A DNA stretch of 64,000 nucleotides from CAZSNH01 sp052388455 (GTDB taxonomy: Bacteria; Pseudomonadota; Alphaproteobacteria; Rhizobiales; Hyphomicrobiaceae): the NCBI GenBank assembly GCA_052388455.1, contig JBQTIA010000007.1:1-64000 (forward strand), written 5' to 3'. Below, piece after piece: positions 35,337-43,321 of the stretch. The first letter of the stretch is position 1. Each line of letters starts with the position of its first letter. A program made the translations under genes and the position numbers. The notes beneath the pieces were generated by a model. The model was given only the letters and a program-made list of their open reading frames with translations. It was not told the origin of the DNA and made no database searches.

Positions 35337-35407
35337 GTGTGATGATTCCGAAGTCCGCCCCACCTTGCGGCAAATTGGGTCTGCGGACTTCGGAATCTGA
35401 ATCACAC
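35337..35407. repeat. Palindrome 1 between the srf half-clusters
   Basis: GATTCCGAAGTCCGC (35344-35358) and its perfect complement (35383-35397) are flanked by GTGTGAT and ATCACAC, with a 24-base loop. The arms total 22 paired bases with one 3-base interruption. Confidence 0.9.
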
Positions 35408-35449
35408 TAGAGCGTGTTTGTTTTTCTTCGAACCGCAATCACGCTCTAG
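35407..35449. repeat. Palindrome 2 between the srf half-clusters
   Basis: CTAGAGCGTG (35407-35416) and CACGCTCTAG (35440-35449) are perfect 10-base arms around a 23-base loop. The sequence resembles the dispersed CTAGAGC-type palindromes of Rhizobiales intergenic regions. Confidence 0.85.
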
Positions 35450-35459
35450 ATCTTTGATG

Positions 35460-35510
35460 AGACCGACGATTCACGCTTCGGACTGATAGGGTCCGAAGCG
35501 ATCGTGGTCT
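35460..35510. repeat. Palindrome 3 between the srf half-clusters
   Basis: Inner arms GCTTCGGAC (35475-35483) and GTCCGAAGC (35491-35499) are perfect; outer arms AGACC-GACGAT and ATCGT-GGTCT extend the fold. It ends 4 bases before the stop codon of the upstream gene and could act as a terminator or transcript stabiliser. Confidence 0.85.
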
Positions 35511-35513
35511 AGG

Positions 35514-37268
35514 TCACCGCAGCCGCTTCTTGCGTCGGGGTGGCACGCGGGGACTATCCGTCTCGGGGTCGGCGATCGCCAGGCGCGGAGGAGGCGGCTG
35601 GTCGCGCAGCCAGACCTCGACCCGGCGGTTGCGGTTCATGCTCTCGGCCGTGTCGTTGCAGGCCACCGGCGAGGCGGTGCCAAACCCGTCGACGATCAGG
35701 CGGGCCGGGTCGATCGAGCCGGCGGGGGCTGCAGCCAGGATGGAGTCGCGGACCTGATTGGCCCTCCGCTTGGCGAGGACCGCATTGGCACGGGCCGAGC
35801 CGACGGAATCGGTGAAGCCCGTCAGCATCACGGACTTGCCCTTGAACTCCGGCTTGGTCAGCAGCCCGACGAGCCGCACGATGTCCTGCTGCGCCTTGGC
35901 ATCGAGCCGTGCCGATCCCGGTGCGAACCTGAAGGTCAGGGATAACCGCTGCGCATCCTTCACCGAGATCAGAAGATTGCGTCCCAGCGCCAGCTCGAAT
36001 GGGCTGGCGCCGCTCTTGGCGAGCCAACTCTCGACATTCGATACTTGGCTGCCGTAGGGCTCGAAGATCACCGACTGGTCCATGAACTGGCTGGCGGCGA
36101 TCGTCGTCTGGGCCGCGTCCGAGCTGGCGAACTTCACAAGCCGGTCGGCCTCGGCCAGCTTCCCGGTGCCCGCCGTATAGAGGTACAGGCGGCGGCTCAG
36201 CGGATATTCCTCGGCCTTGATCGAGAACTCAGAAGGCCGCCAGGTCAGCCCGCAGGACCCTTCGACGTCGACAGCGCGAGCGTTGTTGAGGAAGGCGTAC
36301 GAAGCGATGCCGATGCCGTTGGGATCGCGCGCCACGGCGTCGGACACCTCGGACTCGGTGTTGAGCCGCACCACGTTCTGCGCCAGGGTCAGCCCGGCCG
36401 GCGCAAGCACGACGTTGGCAAAGGCATCGCTGGCACCTGCTGCGTCCTGGCCGAGGTAGATGCTGATCCGGCCGGCGGGCAGTCCGACGCCCGACCAGTC
36501 GGTGATCCGGCCCGAGAAGATCTGCGCCAGCTTGTCTAACGAGAGCGCGCGCGCGCCGTTGGCCGGCGACACGATGACCGCTACGCCGTCGAGCGCTACG
36601 ACGTTCTCAAGTCGGCCGCCGGAATCTCCGCTCGACCGTTGCGCGAGCTCGGCGAACTCGTCCTGCCGGATCGGCCTGTTGGACATCGCGATCGCCGCAC
36701 TGCCCGCGGCAACCGACTTCAACGCGGCGGCGGGCGCGGCCCGGGCCACGTCGATGACCGAGACGACGGCGCGGTCGGCACCCATGACACTGAATTGTGT
36801 TTCATCGGCCCGGCTGCCGACCAGCTGGCGAACGGAGCCGCCGATGCTGCGGGCATACTCACGGATGAGGGCCGGCATCAGCTCGCGGCCGAGCGTATCC
36901 GAGCCCTGGATCGAGAACCGTGACACCGGCCTGTCGTCGCCGGATACGATCGAGAAGCTCGATTCCGCGGCCGCCGTCTCGGCGATCGCCGTCACCTCCT
37001 TGCAGCGCTGGCCCTGGCAGTCGAAGCGGGCGGCTTCGAGCGAAAGCACGCCGAAGGAGCGGGTTTCCACCACGTACGATGTGCCGTCGAAGGACTTGAG
37101 GGCGCCCAGCACCTCGATGTCGCTGTCCCTCAGTCTGAAAACGACGTCGTCCGGCTTCGACGCATCGACCCGGACGCCATCGCCCGGCGCCGATCCGGCC
37201 GGCAGCGCGGTCAGCGTCGATCCCGCGAGAACCGCTGCTGCACCGAGATAACGCACTTTCTTGAACAC
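35514..37268 (-). CDS. Exported PstS-like/OmpA fusion protein (copy B)
   Basis: 584 residues from GTG 37268 (GGGGG 7 bases upstream), with signal peptide FKKVRYLGAAAVLAGSTLT and cleavage near AGSA. The order is the same as in copy A: small beta-rich domain (about 40-95, ALKSFDGTSYVVETRSFGVL), PstS-like domain (about 115-395, beginning FSIQGSDTLGRELMPALIREY) and OmpA domain (about 435-560, TGFTDSVGSARAN, AKRRANQVRDS, NRNRRVEVWL), then a basic Pro/Arg tail. The GSDTL loop is that of ordinary PstS proteins, so an anion may still be bound. It is a clear paralogue of copy A. It closes the first half of the cluster. Confidence 0.87.
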   Translation of the reverse strand: MFKKVRYLGAAAVLAGSTLTALPAGSAPGDGVRVDASKPDDVVFRLRDSDIEVLGALKSFDGTSYVVETRSFGVLSLEAARFDCQGQRCKEVTAIAETAAAESSFSIVSGDDRPVSRFSIQGSDTLGRELMPALIREYARSIGGSVRQLVGSRADETQFSVMGADRAVVSVIDVARAAPAAALKSVAAGSAAIAMSNRPIRQDEFAELAQRSSGDSGGRLENVVALDGVAVIVSPANGARALSLDKLAQIFSGRITDWSGVGLPAGRISIYLGQDAAGASDAFANVVLAPAGLTLAQNVVRLNTESEVSDAVARDPNGIGIASYAFLNNARAVDVEGSCGLTWRPSEFSIKAEEYPLSRRLYLYTAGTGKLAEADRLVKFASSDAAQTTIAASQFMDQSVIFEPYGSQVSNVESWLAKSGASPFELALGRNLLISVKDAQRLSLTFRFAPGSARLDAKAQQDIVRLVGLLTKPEFKGKSVMLTGFTDSVGSARANAVLAKRRANQVRDSILAAAPAGSIDPARLIVDGFGTASPVACNDTAESMNRNRRVEVWLRDQPPPPRLAIADPETDSPRVPPRRKKRLR

Positions 37269-37325
37269 CACTCGACCCCCGTAAACTCGACCCACTCGGC
37301 GAACCCGCGCGACCCGTTCAGCGCT

Positions 37326-38978
37326 TCACCTCCGGATACGAAGCCCCGGCATGGCCGACTGATTGAAGCGAGCCTCGGACGTCAGCCGGGCGCCACACGC
37401 CACGCGGGTCAAGACGCCGCTCTGGCGCGCCACTTGACCCCGCCGCGGCAGGATGCTGACCTGGAAGTCGATCTCGGCCAGCGCACCCTGGCCACAGGTG
37501 GCCCCGGTCGGGTTTTCGCCGCGGGTCTCGTTGTCGAGAGCCAGGGAAATGGCGCCGGCGGTCTGCTTATCGTTGTGGAAGAAGGTGTAGACCTCAAGCT
37601 TGTCGCCGAGGGTCTTGTCGTCCTCGGCCGAGCTCAGGAAACCGTGTCCGCGGCTCTCGGACTGGCCCTGGAGGCGGGAGGCCACCAGAGTCGACGGGCT
37701 TTTGGCCCACAGGTGACCCTGCTCCTGCAGCTTCGCGGCGTATTCGAACACGTGCAGGTCGAGATTGACGCCGGCCCGCCAGACGACGGCGATCTTCGAA
37801 ACCTTGTCCATGTCGTTGGCGACGACCGGAACCGACTTGGCGAGACCGTCGGCGAAACGGACCTCGACAGCGGACGACGTACCGGCGAAGGCGTCGAGGT
37901 TGTAGTCGAGCGCACCTTGCGGATTGAGTTTGCGGATGAACTCCGCGCCGCCGTAGCTGATCTGCACGAACTCTCCGGCGCGGCAGTTGGCCGTGATTCG
38001 CATCCGCATCATGCCGCCGTCCTGGGGCTCGGTCGAAATGTCGGGCGGGGCGCACGCCGCGCCGTCGATCTTGAGCTGGCCGGGGGCGAGAGCGACGAGT
38101 GTCGGCAGCGAACCGTCGTCGGCGCTGTTTGAGCCAGCGTCCGCATCAGAGACGGCAGGCGTCGACGCGGCAGCATCGTTCGCCGGTGCCTCGGACGGGG
38201 CGGCCGGCTTTACAGACGTTCCGTCGGCATCCTTGATGACGACAATATCGCCTTCCAGTTGACGAACCATCGGCGAGCGGTCGGCGAGGAAGTACCCGAC
38301 CTCGAACGGCTTCGGACCCGCATCTTCGGCCTTTACCGGCGCGGTGGCTGCAGCCGGCGGCGGGGTGGGAGCCGGCGTCACGATGGCGCGTTCGTCGCGC
38401 AGCGACGGCAGGGCCACGGGGCGGGCATCCTTGAACGACGGCGCGGCCAGCGGCCGTGTATCGTGGAACGCGGGCACTTCGACATCGGCGGCCTCAGCCG
38501 GAGAGACGACGCTGGATGCGGCAGCGACCACGGGCAGGCTGCGTTCGTCACGGAACGACGGAGCAGGTGGCGGAGACGACGGCGGCGCACTCGCCGATGA
38601 CGGCTCCTTGACCGCCGGATTTGCGGCGTTTGCTGGCGGCGCAGCTGCCGGCGCGACGCTTGCAGCGGTGGGCCGGGCTTCTGAAACGGCATCAGCGGCC
38701 TGGGCCGAGCCGCGCGACTCCAACCTGGCGCTCGCGGGCGGAAGTGGCGCCCGTTCATCTGCCGAGGCGGTCTGAACCTTCTCTTCGGCCGTCTTGCGGC
38801 CGATCATGACGCTGCCCAGCACGACCGTGGCCACGAGCAGAGCGAGAGCGCCCCGCTGTGCCAGGGCGATGCGGTCGCCGGCCGGTCCGAGAGTGCGTGT
38901 CATCCGCCGGTTGAGCCAGCGCAGACGCGCGGCGGAACGGTTCGGTCGCTGTCGTTGGGCGGTGCTGTGATCGGTCAC
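37326..38978 (-). CDS. Single-span membrane protein with the srf-cluster C-domain
   Basis: 550 residues from a GTG start with GGGGAA about 10 bases upstream. A basic cytoplasmic tail (about 1-38), one transmembrane helix (about 39-60), a long Ala/Pro/Ser-rich region with repeated FRDERSLP/FHDTRPLA/FKDARPVA/LRDERAIV motifs (about 130-210), and a C-terminal domain (about 315-550) homologous to that of the 568-residue protein: VVWRAGVNLDLHVFEYAAK, LEVYTFFHNDKQTAGAISLAL and ETRGENP. The repeated RDER-type motif is a possible docking site. No enzyme motif is seen. Confidence 0.8.
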   Translation of the reverse strand: MTDHSTAQRQRPNRSAARLRWLNRRMTRTLGPAGDRIALAQRGALALLVATVVLGSVMIGRKTAEEKVQTASADERAPLPPASARLESRGSAQAADAVSEARPTAASVAPAAAPPANAANPAVKEPSSASAPPSSPPPAPSFRDERSLPVVAAASSVVSPAEAADVEVPAFHDTRPLAAPSFKDARPVALPSLRDERAIVTPAPTPPPAAATAPVKAEDAGPKPFEVGYFLADRSPMVRQLEGDIVVIKDADGTSVKPAAPSEAPANDAAASTPAVSDADAGSNSADDGSLPTLVALAPGQLKIDGAACAPPDISTEPQDGGMMRMRITANCRAGEFVQISYGGAEFIRKLNPQGALDYNLDAFAGTSSAVEVRFADGLAKSVPVVANDMDKVSKIAVVWRAGVNLDLHVFEYAAKLQEQGHLWAKSPSTLVASRLQGQSESRGHGFLSSAEDDKTLGDKLEVYTFFHNDKQTAGAISLALDNETRGENPTGATCGQGALAEIDFQVSILPRRGQVARQSGVLTRVACGARLTSEARFNQSAMPGLRIRR

Positions 38979-39011
38979 GGATCGATATTCCCCACTACTC
39001 GTTACTGATCG

Positions 39012-40817
39012 CTACTGTCGGACGCGCTGAAGTGACTCTTCTATGCCCGGGCAACCGCCCTTTTCCTTCGACCTCTCGTACCATTGCAGAGCGGCCGAGC
39101 GGCTGGCGGCAACGCCGAGCCCGTTCTCGTGCAGGAGGCCGATGAAGCACATGGCCACCGGATCTCCGGCGGCGCTCGCGATCTCCCAGACGAAGCGGGC
39201 CTTGGTGTAATCCGGCGCTTTGCCGGTCGGCTCTGCAAAAACGCTGCCAAGCTGAGTGAGCGCGCGCACCGTGCGATCCTCGGACAGCGTGCCGACGATG
39301 TATTTCTTCAGCCAGAACGCACCTTCCTCGGTGTCGCGGCCGGCACCAGCCACCTGAAGCTGCACGTTGGCGTTCTCCAATGCCTTGGTCAGGCTGATGC
39401 CGGAGGCCGCGGCACCCCGCGGCGAGGTGGCGCCAACCGTCAGCGCATCGAACATCAGGGCATCGTTGACCGCCGCGACTGCCGGATTGCCGGAAGCGGG
39501 GGCCTGCGACGGGGCCGGTGAAATCACCGCTGCCGTCTTGGCCGGCGGCTCGCCGGCACCGATCGACGGGCGGCCGGAGAGCAGCGTAACGGCCGCGACG
39601 CCGCCGATGGCCAGGGTCGCCAGCGCTGCCGCGATGCGCACGTTCATCGGCTGCTGCGGTGCCATCTTGGCGGCGAAGGGGGCTCGAGGTTCGACCCGGA
39701 CCTCGGGGGTGGCATTAGTGATCAGGCTGCCCCGCGCATGTGGGTAGAAGGTCTCTCCGCTCGCGCCGACCTCGACCGGGTCACTCGGAATCTGGATCAG
39801 CTCGGACGTGATGGGCGCCAGCGTCTGATCGCCGATGGAAGCGTGCTCCTCGTCCTCATGGCTGGCCAATATTGCCGTGGCCTCGCTGGCAATCGTGTGA
39901 TGCGGGCTGTGGCTGACGGCGCTCAGCGCCTCGTCCTGCACCGCGTCACTGCGGGAGGCGCCAAGGGCGAAAAACTTCTTGGACAGCATGACGCTTACAT
40001 CCTTCCTGAAAGCCCAGCCGTATTTTCTGGCGATCTCGTCTGTCGATTCCTGGAGATTGAGCCCGCTCTGTGCCGGGCCGGTCGGTTTGTCGTCTTTCAT
40101 GGGCGCCTCATGCGAACGACTGTGCGCAAATGCTGTCGCGACCGTCTCGATCGGGATGGCCGGCCTCGGCTCCTCGACTTTGAACACGATGGGCTGAGGC
40201 ACGGCGACCGACGCCGCAGCAACCCTCAGGGCTTCAGCGAGGTCGACGGCAGCGGACGCCTCTGGCGAGGCAGACATGATAACGGGAGCTGCGACAGGGG
40301 TTGAGACGGGAGCCGAGATCGGCGTCAAAACCGGCGCGGCAACGACCGTCGGCTCGGTCATCGCCACGTCAGGATCGGCCGCGGCAGGGCTGACCGTCTT
40401 GAAGACAGGGGTCACGACCTTGTCCGCGCTGTTGCGCGGGGAGTTGCGGGACTTTCCACCGACGATCGAGCGTCGGCGCGGACGCATCAGCGGCGCCACG
40501 TTGGGCCACAGGAACTCACCGCGGGCGCCGCTGCCGGACAGCTCCAACTCCACGACGGTGCCGGGCAGCAGGTGCTCGCTCTCGGTCACTTCCGGGCCGA
40601 CGACCAGCTCGGTGCCCTGGTCGGTCGCCTTGACGCCGACAGGAACATGCTCACCGCCGATCCATCCTCCCGTGTCGCCCGCTCGCGTGGCATCGGCCAC
40701 GCGGATGCGGAACACGACCTTGCCCTCAGGCTCCGTGATGCCATGCAGCAGCAGCACGGCATGACCGCCTTCGGCGCGGCTGCGATCCTCGTAGGCTTGG
40801 ATGCTGACTTTGTTCAA
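39012..40817 (-). CDS. Membrane protein with srf-cluster N-domain and Sel1-like C-terminus
   Basis: 601 residues. The start is TTG 40817: CAGGAG lies 6 bases upstream, and the first 19 residues (MNKVSIQAYEDRSRAEGGH) align gap-free with the paralogue that starts at 29523. The N-terminal beta-rich domain (about 1-130, with ELVVGPEV and GARGEFLWPNVAP) is followed by a long Val/Ala/Pro-rich linker, a transmembrane helix (about 393-412) and a C-terminal part ending in a Sel1-like helix pair (WEIASAAGDPVAMCFIGLLH, SAALQWYERSKEKG). It is the first gene of the minus-strand cluster. Sel1 repeats usually bind proteins, so it may recruit a partner in the periplasm. Confidence 0.8.
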   Translation of the reverse strand: MNKVSIQAYEDRSRAEGGHAVLLLHGITEPEGKVVFRIRVADATRAGDTGGWIGGEHVPVGVKATDQGTELVVGPEVTESEHLLPGTVVELELSGSGARGEFLWPNVAPLMRPRRRSIVGGKSRNSPRNSADKVVTPVFKTVSPAAADPDVAMTEPTVVAAPVLTPISAPVSTPVAAPVIMSASPEASAAVDLAEALRVAAASVAVPQPIVFKVEEPRPAIPIETVATAFAHSRSHEAPMKDDKPTGPAQSGLNLQESTDEIARKYGWAFRKDVSVMLSKKFFALGASRSDAVQDEALSAVSHSPHHTIASEATAILASHEDEEHASIGDQTLAPITSELIQIPSDPVEVGASGETFYPHARGSLITNATPEVRVEPRAPFAAKMAPQQPMNVRIAAALATLAIGGVAAVTLLSGRPSIGAGEPPAKTAAVISPAPSQAPASGNPAVAAVNDALMFDALTVGATSPRGAAASGISLTKALENANVQLQVAGAGRDTEEGAFWLKKYIVGTLSEDRTVRALTQLGSVFAEPTGKAPDYTKARFVWEIASAAGDPVAMCFIGLLHENGLGVAASRSAALQWYERSKEKGGCPGIEESLQRVRQ

Positions 40818-41057
40818 AACAGGCTCCTGTGCGATACCGTTGAAGGCCCGCCATCGAAAATGGGTCGAGCTGCCAAGCCGATCGCCAAATGCACCTTCAA
40901 TTCCCCGCAGCGACAATGCCCAATTTCACGTTCGTAAGGGGCATTAGGCTGGACTTAGGGTTACTGCCCAAATGCCCTTGCGGCATGGGCCGTGGATGCG
41001 GCCCTAGTTTCCCGCACCCTCCATTTCTAGCACGGCATGTGCAACGGCGGAACTCCA

Positions 41058-41444
41058 ATGCAGCCCATTCTGCTCCGCGACATCGCCAAACCCGGAGCCC
41101 GGTCGGCGCAGGCCGTCGTACTAAAGTCGGGTGGCCATCGGCTGCTCATCGCCCAGCAGGTCGGGCTGCGTCCGGACGGCACCCTGGAAAAGGGCCTCAA
41201 AGCCCAACTGGAGCGGGCGTGGCTCAATACCTTCTCCGTCATCGAGGCGGCAGGCTTCCGTCTCCAGCATATCGTGCGGACGACGACCTACGTGACCGAG
41301 CCTGGCCGGATGCTGCTGGTGCGCGAGACAAGAGAGCGGCTGTTGCAGGGCCATCCCTGTCTGGCAACCACACTTCAGGTGTCGGCATTGCAGCTTCCGG
41401 GGCTGCTCTGCGAAATTGAAGCCGAAGCCAGCAAGGACGTCTGA
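41058..41444 (+). CDS. RidA/YjgF-like protein
   Basis: 128 residues, single Rid domain: ARSAQAVVLKSGGHRLLIAQQVGLRPDGTLEKG, then LNTFSVIEAAGFRLQHIVRTTTYVTE and TTLQVSALQLPGLLCEIEAEA. RidA hydrolyses reactive enamine and imine intermediates. In active RidA an Arg lies just before the strand that ends in VEVxxLP; here the corresponding segment reads PCLATTLQV, so that Arg appears replaced by Ala, and activity may be different or absent. Start ATG 41058 with GGCGGAA upstream. Divergent from the srf cluster and followed by the amtB gene. Confidence 0.85.
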   Translation: MQPILLRDIAKPGARSAQAVVLKSGGHRLLIAQQVGLRPDGTLEKGLKAQLERAWLNTFSVIEAAGFRLQHIVRTTTYVTEPGRMLLVRETRERLLQGHPCLATTLQVSALQLPGLLCEIEAEASKDV

Positions 41445-41649
41445 GCGGATTTGGCCCGATCCTTTGCAGCACTTTCGCCAATTAGCACTAATTGCAGGAT
41501 CGGCTGTGGCGCCCGGTGCCGATAAGGCAGCATCGCGCCAGAATCGTTTCGCGCGTCGTCCGTCAGTTTCGGCACAGGGTCCCGCATCGCTGCGGGTTTG
41601 CCTTGAGCCGCTCCCGAGCGGCGTCCATCGCTGTTTTCGAGGATTTGGA

Positions 41650-43092
41650 ATGACCGATCAGTCGCACGCCGGCCGCCGCACCTTGGCGGCACTCGTTGCG
41701 GGGTTCGCTGTGGCCGCGCTTCCGGCCTCGCCCGCACTCGCCGCCGGAGCGGTGAACGCCGGCGACACCGCCTGGATGCTGATGGCCTCGGCGCTGGTGA
41801 TGCTGATGACCATCCCCGGTCTGGCGCTGTTCTACAGCGGCCTCGTAAGGACCAAGAACACCATCTCGATGCTGATGCAGGTGCTGGTGACGGTCTGTGC
41901 CGTGTGCCTGATCTGGATCATGATCGGCTACAGCCTGACCTTCACAGGCGGATCGCTCGGCAATTACATCGGCGGGCTGTCGCGCGCCATGCTGCAGGGC
42001 ATCGACGTCAAGTCCGTCTTCGCCACCTATCCGAACGGTGACGGCATCCCCGAATATGCGCGCGTCGCCTTCCAGATGACCTTCGCCTGCGTGACCCCGG
42101 CCATCCTCGTCGGCGCCTTTGCCGAGCGGATGCGCTTCGCCGCCTGCCTGCTGTTCGTGGTTCTATGGGTGCTCGTCGTCTACATCCCGATCGCGCACAT
42201 GGCCTGGTATGCGCCCCCCGCCGACGTCATGGCCGCCGCCGCCAAGGCCGTGGCCCAGGCGTCGACGCCGGACGCCCGCTCACAGGCCGACGCGGCTCTC
42301 GCGGCCCTCAACGACAGCTCCGGCCTGTTCGTAAAATGGGGCGCCATCGATTTCGCCGGAGGCCTCGTGGTGCACACCAGTGCGGGCATCGCCGGTCTCG
42401 TCGGCGCGCTGATCGTCGGCAAGCGGGTCGGCTATGGCCGCGATTCCATGGCCCCGCACAGCCTCGCCATGACCATGATGGGCGGCGCCCTGCTGTGGGT
42501 CGGCTGGTTCGGCTTCAACGCCGGCTCGGCGCTGAAGGCCGACGGCACCGCGGCGCTGGCCATGCTCAATACGTTCGTCGCCGCGTCGTCGGCGGCCGTT
42601 GCCTGGATGTGCATCGAGATGCTGAACCGGGGCAAGCCGTCGCTGGTCGGGCTGGTCTCCGGCATTCTTGCCGGCCTGGTCGCCGTCACCCCGGCCGCCG
42701 GCTATGCCGGACCGGTCGGAGCGCTGAGCCTCGGGATGCTGGCCGGCGCGGTGTGCTACTGGTTCTGCACGTTCCTCAAGGCCCGCCTGGACTATGACGA
42801 TGCGCTCGACGTGTTCGGCGTGCATTGCGTCGCCGGCATTCTCGGCACCCTGGCGGTCGGGGTGCTGGTCAGTCCGACGCTCGGCGGCACCGGCCTCGCG
42901 AACGATATCGATCCCGCGACGCAGTTCATCGCCCAGAGCAAGGCCGCGCTGGTGACGCTGGCGTGGTCGAGCTTCGCCTCGTCCCGCCTTTATGCCCTGG
43001 TCGACTCGATCGTCGGCCTCCGGCTGCCGGAAGACGAAGAGGATCAGGGGCTCGATGTCGTCGAGCACGGCGAGCGGGCCTACAACTACTGA
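41650..43092 (+). CDS. amtB: Ammonium transporter AmtB
   Basis: 480 residues. A cleavable-looking N-terminal signal (LAALVAGFAVAALPASPALA) precedes eleven membrane spans. The Amt signature is present (DFAGGLVVHTSAGIAGLVGA, with the first pore His, and VFGVHCVAGILGTLAVGVL, with the second), and also MMGGALLWVGWFGFNAGSAL. GAGGAT lies 6 bases upstream. It conducts ammonium across the inner membrane. The usual glnK partner is not adjacent: the gene upstream is the RidA-like one, so PII control, if any, acts from elsewhere. The C-terminal cytoplasmic tail ends in a Glu/Asp-rich segment (LPEDEEDQGLDVVEHGER), as in PII-regulated Amt proteins. Confidence 0.95.
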   Translation: MTDQSHAGRRTLAALVAGFAVAALPASPALAAGAVNAGDTAWMLMASALVMLMTIPGLALFYSGLVRTKNTISMLMQVLVTVCAVCLIWIMIGYSLTFTGGSLGNYIGGLSRAMLQGIDVKSVFATYPNGDGIPEYARVAFQMTFACVTPAILVGAFAERMRFAACLLFVVLWVLVVYIPIAHMAWYAPPADVMAAAAKAVAQASTPDARSQADAALAALNDSSGLFVKWGAIDFAGGLVVHTSAGIAGLVGALIVGKRVGYGRDSMAPHSLAMTMMGGALLWVGWFGFNAGSALKADGTAALAMLNTFVAASSAAVAWMCIEMLNRGKPSLVGLVSGILAGLVAVTPAAGYAGPVGALSLGMLAGAVCYWFCTFLKARLDYDDALDVFGVHCVAGILGTLAVGVLVSPTLGGTGLANDIDPATQFIAQSKAALVTLAWSSFASSRLYALVDSIVGLRLPEDEEDQGLDVVEHGERAYNY

Positions 43093-43321
43093 TCCGGGAT
43101 CGATGCCGACCGACGGAGCGATCAATCCGAACACCCGCGAACACGTCGTGGCGAAATCCGGGCGCATTATCCGGCAACGGGCGATAAGTCCTTCTTGCCG
43201 CCGTGGTTCGGCCAAACGGGGCTGATGGACTTCACGGCTCGAGCTGCCCGGCGCCATAGTCCGGCAGCTCCCGCGCGCCTCCAGGGGATCCTCCCCGCGC
43301 GCCGCAGCCGAGGTCGCCCCC

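Noticed and set aside
41451..41468. Possible sigma-54 promoter (TTGGCCCG...TTTGCA) upstream of amtB
   Set aside because: The GG and GC pairs are 11 bases apart instead of the required 10, and the -24 element has a mismatch. Nitrogen control of amtB remains possible but is not shown by this site.
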